Shown here: piece after piece, positions 12,378 through 23,431 of the stretch | Layout: each line of letters opens with the position of its first letter | Position numbering within the stretch: the stretch's first letter is position 1 | Assembly: GCA_021030905.1 (NCBI GenBank) | Contig: JAGFMI010000015.1 | Span: 248,001 to 312,000, forward strand | Direction of reading: 5' to 3' | DNA: 64,000 nt | From: Pyrenula massariospora | Lineage: Eukaryota; Ascomycota; Eurotiomycetes; Pyrenulales; Pyrenulaceae | Translations under genes and position numbers: made by a program | Notes under the pieces: model-generated | Databases searched by the model: none | What the model was told of the DNA's origin: nothing | What the model saw: the letters and a program-made list of their open reading frames with translations, nothing else

Positions 12378-13566
12378 TAGCTTGATCACAACCTGAGCAG
12401 CGTGCCCTTCGAGGGATCGCATTTGATAACACGTTTCCAAAATTCGTTGGCTGATGAGAAGAGCCGATTTTGCTCTTTGCATGCATTTTCGGTTTTCAGA
12501 GAGGGGTCAATGGAGCGGGTACAGACACTCAAATTTTAGCGATCTTGTGTTTGGAGATGATGTCTTTTTCTTCTCATAGTCTACCATCTAAGAAAGCATA
12601 TGTGAAGACTTAGTAGCATGCAGGCCGTTAGCCATATATCGCCTTGGATGGTTACTAACGTAACCCTTTCTTGCCTGGGCCAATGTGCGAGCCTCGTTGG
12701 CGCCATTGGTCATTATTGCTTTTTCGCCTCGTACACCGAAGATGCTTCCTGCAACGTCAGTCGGGATCCTAAGAGGACGGCAGCCAGAATCAGAGCGGGA
12801 GCCACATGCGCGTCCCTGACTAATTGCAGGGCAAATCACGCACATCACGACAAAAAAATGCTTGAAGATGCAAGTGTCCCATTGCGCAGGGATTCTGTGG
12901 ATCTACGAACACGGCATGAGGAAACTCTGCGCCAGGACCAGAACATGTAGGCAGCCACTCCTACACTTCCATCCCAAGTATTAAAACTCGAGTATATGCC
13001 GTCTTTCTGCACAATTGACCCAGCGGTCGATGCCGCCACCCTCTGACGGTCGGTTCCGGTCATCCTTAGCGATCGACTCCAGTTGTTACCTCCAGCTCGA
13101 GTCTATATATCGGGTTCTCTTAAACTTATTCCAAAAGCCGAGCAATTTCCACGTCCGTATGCTTCCGCTTCTCCGCCTATGCGAACCTCTTCCGAAAGCA
13201 GTAATAAATGGCTTCCCATTGCCAATCTCATGACTCAGCACGCCCTGCTCGTTCCCAGGCGGAGTGCAGATAAGCATAATCTTCCTTCGTTCTCCATTGA
13301 TTGGCGCGCTATAACGTAAGGGGTCGGGCGGAAATCCCATCACCCCCAGTCACCTGTGTACAATCTATTTGGTGATGACAGATCAAATGAACAAAATGAA
13401 GCATCTGCGTTTCTACGTCAACATGAACGCACTGTACATGAAGAATAGAAACGGTAGGACCTCTTTATATAAATAATGCCAGTTTCTCTTTCCTGTGTCA
13501 AAAGATTTTTATCCCCAACCTGCCCGCAATTCTTTCTCGCGCCCGTTTTCCGTCCCAACTTTCACA
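12378..13566. other. Intergenic, oxalate decarboxylase upstream region
   Basis: 1.2 kb upstream of the oxalate decarboxylase gene. No gene is supported; the longest frame (12618-12950, +) shows no family features. It carries a good TATA box at 13466-13475, listed separately. Confidence 0.55.
13466..13475 (+). promoter_or_regulatory. TATA box of the oxalate decarboxylase gene
   Basis: TATATAAATA lies about 92 bases upstream of the ATG at 13567, and the leader between is pyrimidine-rich. A strong TATA box suits a regulated secreted-enzyme gene; most genes in this window lack one. Confidence 0.6.
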
Positions 13567-15075
13567 ATGTCACCAGCCTTCCCCAAGCATGCTCTTTTCA
13601 CGCTCGTCTTCTCTCTAATCCTCACACTCATCACCGCCTTGCCTCAATCTTACACGTTCCCTGGCTTTGCCAACAATCCCACGCCTCCCGTTCGTGGCCC
13701 AGACTCACTCCAAGCCCCCCATTCTCTCTCAGACCCTACCAATAGTGGGGAGGTTCCCTCCACTGCATACACACTGGTCCCTGGTCAAACAGCCGCCGCG
13801 TCCATCGGCATCCCCCTCGTTTTCACCGATGACGAAGCCCCTCAACCCATCCGAGGTGACCTTGGCGATACCGACCCTGGCCCGACGAGCTATGAATACG
13901 AGCGTCTCAACCCAGACCTCCTCGCTCCGCCTGGTAGCGACAGCGGCACTGTCCCCAACGCCCATTGGCCCATGGCTCTAAGTCACAACCGCATTCTGCC
14001 CGGCTTAGCTGGCTGGGCGCGCCAGCAGAACACGCAACAGCTGCCAGCAGCGACTGCGATGGCAGGCGTAGATATGAAGCTTGCGCCCAATGCGTACCGA
14101 GAGCTACATTGGCACAGCGCGAACGAATGGGCGTATATCTTCAATGGCACCATCCGTATAGCGGCTGTGAACGAGAACGGCGCGACTTTCGTTGACGACC
14201 TTCAGGCAGGTGATGTATGGTTCTTCCCGGCCGGAGTGCCCCATTCGCTTCAGGCTCTGGAAAATGGGACGGAGTTTCTGCTTGTATTTGACGACGGGGC
14301 CTTCAGCGATGGCGCGACCAATCTCATTTCAGAGATGTTTTTGAGGACGCCAAAAGAGGTCTTGAGCAAGGACTTGAATGCGCCTTTAGATGCGTTTAAC
14401 CAGTTGCCGACAGGCGAGCTGTATATTTTCAATGGCCAACCGGCGCCGGCAGATATACAACAACAGAACGTTACAGGACCAGGCGGTCCATTGATTGGGG
14501 GCGCAGGCTATTCGTACCATCTCTCGCAGCAGGAGGCGTATGAGACGCCAGGAGGAAGCATCAAAATTATAGATCCGCAAACTTTCCCGATTGCTAGTCA
14601 TTTCAGCGCCGCGTTGGTGACCATTAAGCCGGGAGCTATGAGGGAGATTCATTGGTGAGACTAAAATCTGTCATAGACAGCGTGTCGATGGGACTAATGA
14701 GATCATAGGCACACCAATTCCGACGAATGGAATTTCGTTATCTCCGGTAATGCGCGTCTCAGCGTGTACGTAGCACCAGAGGCTGGTGCAACATACGACT
14801 TCACGGCCGGCGATGTTGGATACATCACCGCTCCAGCGAGCCATTACCTGGAGAACACGGGGACGGAGGATGTTGTCTATCTTGAAGTTTTGCAACAGAC
14901 GAGGTATACAGACATAAGTCTTGGGCAATGGCTGACCTTGACTCCTAGACAAATTGTCGAGGACCATCTGCATTTACCCGAAAGTGTTCTGGATGGATTG
15001 AGCAAGGATAAGCAGTACGTCATCCAAGGAAACCCGAACTTGACGGCTTTGGCAGGGGGGAGTGGGACCGCGTGA
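13567..15075 (+). CDS. Secreted bicupin oxalate decarboxylase
   Basis: Exons 13567-14654 and 14709-15075 give 484 residues. The enzyme converts oxalate to formate and CO2 with Mn. A signal peptide (LFTLVFSLILTLITALPQ) is followed by the family block PQPIRGDLG, LNPDLLAPP and NRILPGLAGWARQQN. Cupin 1 has RELHWHSANEWAY with Mn ligands His181, His183, Glu187 and His226, and catalytic-type Arg178. Cupin 2 has MREIHWHTNSDEW with Arg359, His362, His364, Glu369 and His408, and the Glu of SHYLENTG (411) is kept. The flexible lid, Ser-Glu-Asn in Bacillus OxdC (from memory), reads Ser-Asp-Gly (247-249) here. The ATG at 13567 sits in CACAATGTC and starts the signal peptide. Secretion suggests handling of extracellular or plant oxalate. 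Oxalate oxidase-like activity cannot be excluded because of the lid change. Confidence 0.92.
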
Positions 15076-15156
15076 TATCGGCACAAAATGTACATACGAC
15101 TTGCTCCAGGCGATGACAGGTAGCAGTGTATTCTTCAAATAATGTGATCTGTGACT

Positions 15157-16401
15157 TCAAGTCGATGCCGCGACTAACCGCTGTCTGATAGCGGTACTGC
15201 TGATTTTCGATTGAAAATCCTCCTGTGTCTCGGGTGATGAACTCTGGTGTTGTCCGCTGGCATCAAGCACGTCAACTTCGAAAACTTCCAAAGCCGACCA
15301 TCCCTTTTCTACTCGTTTATCGTTCACAGCCTTCCCGCCAGCCCTAGTCTCTCGGGAGACTACAAGAGCTGATATCGACTGGTCAGTAATAGTGGGCCCG
15401 AATGGATCCGATATTTGGACGTAGCTGACTCGTAATGAAGGATCAATCTCCGAGATCACTCGTTTGCCATTAGGACCGGGTTCGTCGATAGTTTTCACGG
15501 TCTTTTCTCGGCGTATGCGGTCAGACACGACCAAGATGGATTCCAGGAACTCGGCAGTCTTCTGCTGTCTAGTTTCCCAAGATTCAACCACGGCTGCGTG
15601 CTTTTTGTTGACTAAGAGCTCATCACCTGTTATGCCGACTGTGAGTGAAAGTCGTATCTCCTCGTCTGGAGCCCTCTCAAGGGCTAGGGCTGTGGCGGTA
15701 AGCAATAGCTTGTGTCCAATGTGGAGATGATCGAACGTTCCTCCGACTGCTACAGAGTGGTGGGTTTTTGGAACTGTATTTTGTGTATTCACTGAGGCGC
15801 CTTCTGCAGTGTTAAGTGAGAATATCATTCCGCCACGGAAGCGCTCAACTGGTGGGAATCTGCCACTTTGGGACGTCACGAGGGCAATCAGCTGCTTTAG
15901 GAGAGATTCTCCTGCCTCACTCTCGACTGTGAATATCGTCCGATAGTCATTACAGGTTTCTGAGAAAGTCTCAAGATCAAAGATCGGTCCTAGTTGTAGG
16001 GAGGATTTGACGGTCTTTGATTTATTCCCAAACGTGGAAGTAGGAGATTGCTCAAGCAAGAAAATGCGGGCATCTATACCGCCAGGTAGATCGAGATCGA
16101 CACTATGCTTAGTGGCAGTTAAACAAATGAGACGATAAAGAGCAGCTAGAAGCTCCTGAGCAGGGGGGAATATACGGCATCGGGGAGAATCGCAAGCCGT
16201 AAAAGGAGAAGAGATAGCGACATCCAGACGCGAGATGTCATTCAATGTATTCCTAGACGATAAAGTTGTTAAGACGCTCGCGATCGCTGGATATGCGGCT
16301 TCAATTGTTTCGGGAGACGGTGGCAAGGGTGGTGGTGGCAGTAGAAGCAGGTCAGCATTAGGTGTCATGGCGGGCCTGGGTATCAGATACTGCTGCTGCA
16401 C
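15157..16401 (-). CDS. CAB4: Phosphopantetheine adenylyltransferase (CAB4-like)
   Basis: A single-exon gene of 414 residues. It catalyses transfer of AMP from ATP to 4'-phosphopantetheine, the fourth step of coenzyme A synthesis. The nucleotidyltransferase domain starts at about residue 215 with VAVGGTFDHLHIGHKLLL (the HxGH signature), continues with SLTVGITGDELLVNKKH and ends with KISSTAIRQRL, the ISSTxIR-type motif. The N-terminal 200 residues are the poorly conserved extension found in fungal and animal enzymes, beginning with a proline/leucine-rich stretch. An alternative start is the Met at residue 12. It is convergent with oxalate decarboxylase (81 bases between stops) and divergent from the DCAF7-like gene, with only 234 bases between starts. 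Confidence 0.92.
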   Translation of the reverse strand: MQQQYLIPRPAMTPNADLLLLPPPPLPPSPETIEAAYPAIASVLTTLSSRNTLNDISRLDVAISSPFTACDSPRCRIFPPAQELLAALYRLICLTATKHSVDLDLPGGIDARIFLLEQSPTSTFGNKSKTVKSSLQLGPIFDLETFSETCNDYRTIFTVESEAGESLLKQLIALVTSQSGRFPPVERFRGGMIFSLNTAEGASVNTQNTVPKTHHSVAVGGTFDHLHIGHKLLLTATALALERAPDEEIRLSLTVGITGDELLVNKKHAAVVESWETRQQKTAEFLESILVVSDRIRREKTVKTIDEPGPNGKRVISEIDPSLRVSYVQISDPFGPTITDQSISALVVSRETRAGGKAVNDKRVEKGWSALEVFEVDVLDASGQHQSSSPETQEDFQSKISSTAIRQRLVAAST

Positions 16402-16635
16402 GGCACTTTACCCGGGCTGCCACACATGGGCATTGCATGGACACCTGAGCTCGAAAAAAAGATCGGGATAGCTGACGAACCTCAGACCTGTCGCTCAGGA
16501 CGAGGCGAAGGCGCATCATCTCCAACGGCAGATCGCAGCCTCGCAGACCGAGTACGGCAAACTGCGTCGCCAAACCACGAGTTAAGATCCCGAATCTAAC
16601 TATAAGCGGCCTCGTACCTGAGCAGAACCCACGCC

Positions 16636-18825
16636 ATGCCTTTCCATTCGCATCCCTCCAGTCCTACGAAGGCTGTGGGCGCCAGAGGACGTCAAGATCC
16701 GCCTGGCGATGCTTCAAAAATCTCGACTGGAATGCTGCGAGCTGCTGAAGTGCTAGGCTCGCTCGGAAATCCTACCAATCCCCTACCTGCCACCCAGCCC
16801 AAACCTCCCCTACCCCAGAATAGCGCTGTGCCGAAACGAAAACCAGTCCACGCAGGAGCCGCCAGTCCTCAGATACGGACGCCGTACCCAGAAGATCCGC
16901 CGTCAGCTGCTACAAGGTCGCAGTCCCACGGTTCTACAACTCAGCTTGAGCTTCGTCCTCCACGAGCGCATGAGCCGGCCAAGCAGCCCGAAGAGCTCCA
17001 TCTCCCAACACCCTCCTCCTCCATCATGAGCGACGTCCACCATTACCAGCGCTCGAATTCTTACATGGCAACCGACCCGCTCCAAGTCCATGTGCAGCAG
17101 GCCACGCCACATCACCAGAGCAATGCCGTCTCGAATAATGTGCCCGGTTCCTTACAGCCTGGGCCCATGGGAAGACCAGCTACAGGGCCCTCTGCCGCAT
17201 CGTCAGGCTCCGTACCTCAGCTCCCCCAGATTTCAACGCAACTGCATGAACCTACAACACCATCAAGAGCCACGACTGTAGGCCACGCTCCCAATCATAC
17301 CCATAGCTACTCGAGATCCAGCCCGGCTGGACTCGATCAGCCGAAGTACAAGCCGTTCAACAGCACCCCAGAGACCTCGCAATACTCTTCACCGATACCC
17401 AGTTTCGTGCCTCAGACTCCACAGGGCGCGTCTCAATCGCCATTAGGATTAGCCGACATCAGACCTCTTCGTGGGAATGCGACTTTCTCAGACGGGCCAG
17501 TAAGCCCAGGCATATATCCAAATAATGGCGAGTTGCATTTTCCAACCACGAGCAATTATCTAGCTCCTTGGCCAATATATGCGCTGGATTGGTGCAAGTG
17601 GTCCCTAAAACAGCACGCCTCTGCAGCCGGAAAAGTTGCAATAGGGAGCTATTTAGAAGATAATCACAACTACGTAGGTTCTACGCACCAGAAACTTGTG
17701 CGAGAGAGGCACTGATATGAACAGATACAAATACTGGACGCTCAGAAAGTAAAACCGGATCCGGACAATCCCCAAGGAGAAACAGCGCTCGAGTTCGTCA
17801 AGACTGCAGAAGCACATCACGCTTACCCAGTCACAAGAGTGCTTTGGGAACCACAGTCGTCTCAAAAACAGTCAATCGATCTATTAGCGACCTCTGGCGA
17901 CCATTTACGGCTTTGGTCGCTACCAGCAGAAGCATCGCAATTCCAGAGCAACTCGATAAACCGGCCGGCAGATCAGCCCTTACACAAACTCTCACCTCTT
18001 GCACTTCTATCCAACTCGAAATCTCCCGAACATACTGCGCCCATAACCTCTTTGGACTGGAACACCGTCTCACCCAGTCTTATCATCACATCCAGCATCG
18101 ATACTACGTGCACAATATGGGACATCCCTACCCTCACAGCTAAAACCCAACTTATCGCTCACGACAAGGAGGTATTTGACGTGCGCTTTTGCGCGCAATC
18201 CATCGACGTCTTTGTCAGCTGTGGCGCGGATGGTAGCGTCCGTATGTTCGATCTGCGGAGCCTCGAGCACAGCACTATTATTTACGAACCGTCGGAAAAG
18301 AACGAGAAAGGTTGGCCATTTCTCTCTTTGCTCTACCCCTAAAATCTAGATACTGATCGTTACTATCTAGCAACTATGTCCCCTGGCAACCTTTCTCCCA
18401 CCACTCCTGGCTCTGCTAACCCAAGCACATCGTTCCCGCCTCCTCTCCTCCGCATTGCCGCCTCTCCCCACGACTCCCACCTCCTCGCAACCTTCTCCCA
18501 AGACTCTTCTCTGATCCGTGTGCTTGATGTCCGACAGCCGGGTCAAGCTCTCCTGGAGCTCCGCGGTCACGGTGCCGCTGTCAACGCGATGGAATGGAGC
18601 CCAAATCACCGTGGCCTTTTGGCGAGCGGGGCGGATGATAGTCTGGTGCTGGTGTGGGACTTGATGAGTCATGCGGGTGCAGTCACCGCCGGGGGGACTA
18701 ATCAGGAGAGGGGGCCCAGTGCGGCTTGGCAATCTGAGTTCGAGGTTGCGAATTTGAGCTGGGCTCCCGGCGGAGAGTTGGGCGTCGTGGGTGGAAGAGG
18801 TCTCTGGGGGGTTGGAGGGATGTAG
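16636..18825 (+). CDS. DCAF7/WDR68 (AN11/TTG1)-type WD40 protein
   Basis: Exons 16636-17673, 17725-18310 and 18371-18825 give 692 residues. The WD40 part begins near residue 309 with APWPIYALDWCKW and goes on with GKVAIGSYLEDNHNYIQIL, PVTRVLWEP, SGDHLRLWSL, ITSLDWNT, TTCTIWDI, DGSVRMFDLRS, RIAASPHDSH and VNAMEWSPNHRGLLASGADD, ending VGGRGLWGVGGM as in the family. These proteins are scaffolds that bind DYRK-type kinases and CUL4-DDB1 ligases. The first 305 residues are a Pro/Ser/Gln-rich disordered extension not present in animal or plant members. The reading frame across both introns is exact, and HNY|IQIL restores a conserved junction. A 261-codon frame on the opposite strand at the 3' end is a shadow. 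Confidence 0.93.
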
Positions 18826-19437
18826 GAAGATGTGGGAAGTGCATGAAGGGAGATTTCTGTACAGCTTATACTGCGCGTGGTGCACACTGCGCTGCTGGTT
18901 CTGGCGGAGGGAATATGCGCGTTGAAGCAAGCATCTGGCGCTTCGAGTTCTGGGATCTGAAAAATGTGGAGATATCGAATATCGCGACATAGCGACGGCG
19001 TTTTGGGCATTATTTCCAGGATAGACTTTTGATGATTTGAGACGAGAGGAGACGAGATGGGATGAGAGTATATGAGCAGGCTTGATGTATATACTTTGAG
19101 CATGGACCCGGCAAAGGGGCCAGATACTTATATCCAGCCAGCTACAGGCCAAAAAAAGGAACGGATAGTTGTCCGAGCAATATTATTATGTATTTTAACC
19201 TTACGAGTGCCCTGTTGAGGACCCTGATGGAACCCAAGTACCTGAGTGCGTGAGCGGGATGGACGTGGAAATGCACATTGAACATGGACGTGGACCTCAA
19301 GGTTGGGTCTTCAACTTATTTAGTGGTCGAGATGTTAGTCCATACGTCCTGACAAGCAATGAACTAGCACCCAAGCCTCCTAAATTGATCGTCATCGAAA
19401 CCAGCGTCCCACTTACTACAAAAAGAGGACCATAACC
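18826..19437. other. Intergenic, convergent 3' ends
   Basis: This lies between the stops of the DCAF7-like gene (+) and the DUF1640 gene (-). A long minus-strand frame (18367-19152) covers part of it and overlaps the DCAF7 last exon, but shows no recognisable protein. Confidence 0.55.
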
Positions 19438-20498
19438 CTACATCAGTAACCTCCAGGCACCCAATATCAAAGCGGCCGTGCCCGTACATACGCCCCTAAA
19501 ATTCAGTCAGCATCGTGGTCATTGACTGAGCCACCCACGGCCAGGAAGAAGCTGAAACTCACATTAGCCATTGTAGCGTCGAGAATTTCACCGCCTCCAC
19601 CCTCTCCCTCAGCCCCGCAACCTCCTGTTCAATCCTCGCCTCTGTCTCCTTAATCCGCATGTCCTGCCCGTTTGCCTCCTCTCTTATCCTTCCCTTCTCT
19701 AAATTCAGGTCCAACCTTACTGACGCCTGTGTGCGGTTGATTTCGTCCCGGAGGCGGTTCGAGAGTTTCGCCAGATCTGAAGACAGCCGGTCATGCGACG
19801 TGCGTGTGAGTTGCGACTCGGTGCTGTCTGCGGTCATGAGTTCCGAGCGGAGTTTGGCAAAGTCCACTTTCTGGGTGTAGGTGGAGCGCTCGGCGTCTAG
19901 CGCTCCTGGTCAACATCATAACTTCTTAGGCTCTAGTGAGGAGGGCATCAGTACCTTCTTTCAGAACCATAGTCCTCGTCAGGTTTTGTATACTCTCTTC
20001 AATCACGTCATTCAGCACCCGCATCATGGCTACGGCTTGTTCTTCGCTGAAACCTTCATCCTTTAAGCGAGTCACAAATTTCAGAGTGTCGAAATGGTGG
20101 TCCTTCGGTCGAGAAGTAGTTGCGCTGAAGGAGCGTCGGGGAGCGATGCTTCGGAAGGCATGATGTGCGGGTTTGAAGGTTGAAGCATAGACCCCGTTGT
20201 GGCGGAGGGGTGCAGCGGAAGGGTCCAAAGGGCGAAGTGTGATGGCTTGATGCGGAGGGGAGGGAACCCTTGGATTCCGAGGTTGGGAGTTATATTTCTC
20301 GTGATGAGTTCTACGAGAAAGCTTTCGAGGGGTCTCTGAGTAACCGAGGGGAGTGAGTCGTGAAGGAGATGGTGGGGGAAAGGCTGGCAAGCATGGGTTG
20401 CGGGCGGCTGAGGTATGTATAGATGCAGACTTCGAAAATGCAGACTGTCCAGCTTTTGGGAAGAGACCGCGCGGTAAACTCGCCGAGGTTCTCGCCAT
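19438..20498 (-). CDS. DUF1640/MCUR1-type mitochondrial coiled-coil protein
   Basis: Exons on the minus strand, 20498-19955, 19896-19563 and 19495-19438, keep frame and give 311 residues. The N-terminus (MARTSASLPRGLFPKAGQ and onward) is rich in Arg/Ser/Ala and lacks acids, as in a mitochondrial presequence. The family core HFDTLKFVTRLKDEGFSEEQ and VAMMRVLNDVIEESI follows, then a long coiled coil (LAKLSNRLRDEINRTQASVR through IKETEARIEQEVAGLRERV). A final 58-base exon encodes GVCTGTAALILGAWRLLM, the single C-terminal membrane anchor. Members (CCDC90/MCUR1, yeast Fmp32) sit in the mitochondrial inner membrane and have been linked to Ca2+ uniporter and respiratory complex assembly. If the last intron is missed the protein loses its anchor. 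Confidence 0.9.
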
Positions 20499-20887
20499 CG
20501 TAACAGTTAAGTCAAAAGAGAAATGTTCGAAGGCACTACGAGCGGGTCATTTGATGTACAACATTTGCCTACCTTTCTCTCCGAGGTTGAACCTCCAACG
20601 AGGCAAGGCAATGCCAAGGCCGCCCGCTCCGCCCGATGGAATCTTTGCCCCTATGATGGCTATCATGATCTATTGGGTAGGTTGCAGGAGCAGGCTCAAG
20701 ATCTCATACTGCCATAGGCGTATGGAGACTGCAACTGTCAAACTGATTATTTCTGGGCAGGCCAGCAGACGATTATGAGGTCTTTCATTGCGTCACCTGC
20801 TGCGCCAAAATCTATGAATATCGCGAGTGACCATGCTCTCCCTATGATATGCAAGAATCCTTGAGATAGCGGTCACATTATTATCTA
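20499..20887. other. Intergenic, DUF1640 promoter
   Basis: A 389-base stretch between two minus-strand genes, holding the 3' end of the TCF25-type gene and the promoter of the DUF1640 gene. A short plus-strand frame (20523-20717) has no supporting feature. Confidence 0.5.
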
Positions 20888-23431
20888 CTATATCAGTCTC
20901 TCGAGCAAAGCTCCGACATCACGATCTCTTTGCCGTACCATTTGTAACACCCACATTCGTTCCCTCGTGTTCAGACTAGCTAGCTGGGCGAGGTAGTCAC
21001 CGATTGGCGTTGATGGATCACGCTGAGGCTCAGTGATAGTGGTACCATGCTGCCTGATGTGGGCTTGGACATCAGAAAACCCCTTCCCAAGGAGATATCG
21101 CTGGGTCCGCTGAGCATCGCGCTGTGCTTCCGGAGCTGAGGAACCGTTTCCACCCGACGCAGGCTCTTCTATGGCGTCTTGATTCGGGATTGCAGGCCAC
21201 TCGGGCGGTACTTCGTCGGTCTCCAACTCTCCTATCTCTTCATCTTCAGTTTCGGGGTCATCGCTACCTCTTGCGAAATTGCGCATGATCTCTTGCCGAA
21301 CACCATCTGGAACGTTAGCCCAGTCTTCCTCTCCTTCATCACCATCTGCCCCCGCTATCGCTTGCATTAGCGTGGCGAACTCCTCAGCGTTGAAATTAGG
21401 TGGAATGTCTCCGTTCTCTAGCAACATATCAAGCTGTGTACCGCGGGGCCCGTCTGTTTCATCTAGATCATTGCGATGTGTGATATCTCCATCAGAGCTT
21501 GTGCCTTCAGACGATGATTCATTGCCTCTTGAAGTCGGCTCGGGGTCGGAAGTCCCACGACGGAATAAATTCAGGGCAGCTCCAAGCCAATTTGCGCCTC
21601 CAATGCCGCGGACTGATTCTAGTAAGTCAACTCCCAAACCTCCATTGCCATTACTGGTAGTCCCAGGAGCCCGAGCCGTAAGGCCTTCATTTCCTAAGGA
21701 ATCAGGACTAGGCGGTGGAAGAGGATCAGAAGGTGAATAAGACAGGGACTTGAATCTATGTGGAAGCAGCCCGATAAGAGCAGGCTTTTCTGTGAGGAAA
21801 ACATGGCGAGCATCTTCAAGAGAGACTTCTAGCGTCGGCGCATCTTTGGCAGCATCTGTGTCATATGAATCAAGAGTTTCAGCAACTTCTATAAGCAAGG
21901 CGATTGTTTCTGGAGTATTCCAAAGGTCTTTGGCTCGGGTAGCGTAGAGTTCGGTGTACAGCTTTTCTGCCTCCGTGCTTGGCTGCACGCCCCACAACGT
22001 TTTAGGTATCCGTGAAACGTCGAGCTCTGAACAAAGGCGGCTGAGAATATAGGGATATTTCCGCATCGCTAACGCCAAATGTTGACGTGCCAATCGAGGC
22101 GACGAACGGAGATGGGCAAGAGCAAGAGAAATATTTATATTAGGGAGATGGGACCAGGTTTTTCCAAGAGCTTCAGGGTCGCACAGCGCAATGAGCTGAT
22201 CGTGTTGTCGTCCACGGAGGGCGTATTGGTCGATTATGTGCGTGATACCATAGGGGTCCGATAACGGGTCAAGGCTCAGGAGAAGCTTAGCCCATTCGAA
22301 AGCTGTTCGCCAAGTGCCTCTCATCTCGAGAACTACAAGATAACGCCAGATAGCCAAGAAAAGTTCGCGACTTGATGCTTTGTGAAAATTCAATCGGGCC
22401 AAACCAGAGCGGAGTGCAGGAGAGAATGTTGAGTGAACAGATCGACCAAACGTAAACAGCGCACGTTCCAAGAGATCGCCTGCAACTGAGTGGTCCCCCT
22501 GATGCTTGGCTATTTCAGAAATCTGCAGTAACGTAGAGATGTGATATGGATTGTACTGCAGAAGGCGTATCATATGCTCTGGTTGCATCGACTCAACTGC
22601 GATCTCATATTCGGTTTGTGTCCCTTGATAAGCAGAACTTCGTTGATAAGTGTATTGACGTATCTGCGGACTGTCTTTGCTCTCAAGTTCCATACTCAGC
22701 CCGCCACTGAATGCCCGAGGCCACTCTGCTCGTCCCTGTAGAAAACAGTTCCGCGCTGATGCCAAAGAGCCGAGCTCCTCCCCCTTGCTCGCTGGCGAAT
22801 AACGACCCATCAGAGCGGATCCCAGATCAAGCTGTTGAGGACCTCGCTGTCGAGCTGGCGTATTGATTCGTCTGTCTTCCTGTTCCAGGGTCAAGTTTCC
22901 AAAAAGGCTTTTCATTTCGTTGAGAGGATTGAGGTTCTTTTGCTCTACTGCGAGAAGTTTGCCGATCCGAGCCTCCCACTCCGAATAACTCAAAGCCTGG
23001 TCATTAACGGTCGATTCTGCGGGTATCTTAACCTCGAGATCTCTAAGAGCTTTGTCAATCTCGTCCATCTCTTGATCGGTCTTATTTTCAGTGTGCACCG
23101 CAGGTTGTGCTTTTGTATTTGTTTTCTTCTTCTGCTTTTTCTTTTTCTTCTTGGACTGAGGTTTTGATGTATCAGCAGATTTTTTTTGTGGCACTGAGGC
23201 CTCCTCATGTGCCATGTCCAGATCTCTTTCGTTCCCTAGACGCTCATTGCCGTCAGATTCATCGGCTGCATCATCGGCGTTCAGCATGTCAAAAGCGTTC
23301 AGCGGCGCCTTGGAAATTGAGGCCCTGTGCAAATTTTCGGAGCCATCGCTATGATCCTCGGCAGCTGCAGTAGCCACGTGCGTCTGCCGTTCTTGCTCCC
23401 TCTGCATTCGCCGCAATGCTCTTGAGGACAT
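20888..23431 (-). CDS. RQC1: TCF25/Rqc1, ribosome quality control subunit
   Basis: A single-exon gene of 847 residues. It starts MSSRALRRMQREQE, a conserved start in this family, followed by an acidic region and a lysine block (KKKKKKQKKKTNTK). The TCF25 domain follows, with DRRINTPARQ, WPRAFSGGLSMEL, FQYT-like RQYTYQRSSAYQGTQ, LLQYNPYHISTLLQISEIAK, GDLLERALFTFGRSVH, FFLAIWRY-like RELFLAIWRYLVVLEMRG and DPLSDPYGITHIIDQYAL. Rqc1 works in the ribosome quality control complex on stalled 60S subunits, with Ltn1 and Rqc2, and is needed for ubiquitylation of stalled nascent chains. The last 250 residues are acidic and low in complexity. The gene is divergent from the PP2C gene, with 334 bases between proposed starts. 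Confidence 0.92.
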   Translation of the reverse strand: MSSRALRRMQREQERQTHVATAAAEDHSDGSENLHRASISKAPLNAFDMLNADDAADESDGNERLGNERDLDMAHEEASVPQKKSADTSKPQSKKKKKKQKKKTNTKAQPAVHTENKTDQEMDEIDKALRDLEVKIPAESTVNDQALSYSEWEARIGKLLAVEQKNLNPLNEMKSLFGNLTLEQEDRRINTPARQRGPQQLDLGSALMGRYSPASKGEELGSLASARNCFLQGRAEWPRAFSGGLSMELESKDSPQIRQYTYQRSSAYQGTQTEYEIAVESMQPEHMIRLLQYNPYHISTLLQISEIAKHQGDHSVAGDLLERALFTFGRSVHSTFSPALRSGLARLNFHKASSRELFLAIWRYLVVLEMRGTWRTAFEWAKLLLSLDPLSDPYGITHIIDQYALRGRQHDQLIALCDPEALGKTWSHLPNINISLALAHLRSSPRLARQHLALAMRKYPYILSRLCSELDVSRIPKTLWGVQPSTEAEKLYTELYATRAKDLWNTPETIALLIEVAETLDSYDTDAAKDAPTLEVSLEDARHVFLTEKPALIGLLPHRFKSLSYSPSDPLPPPSPDSLGNEGLTARAPGTTSNGNGGLGVDLLESVRGIGGANWLGAALNLFRRGTSDPEPTSRGNESSSEGTSSDGDITHRNDLDETDGPRGTQLDMLLENGDIPPNFNAEEFATLMQAIAGADGDEGEEDWANVPDGVRQEIMRNFARGSDDPETEDEEIGELETDEVPPEWPAIPNQDAIEEPASGGNGSSAPEAQRDAQRTQRYLLGKGFSDVQAHIRQHGTTITEPQRDPSTPIGDYLAQLASLNTRERMWVLQMVRQRDRDVGALLERLI

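Noticed and set aside
18367-19152. 261-codon minus-strand frame over the DCAF7 3' end
   Set aside because: It overlaps a confident WD40 exon on the opposite strand, has no recognisable motif, and its composition follows the antisense codons.
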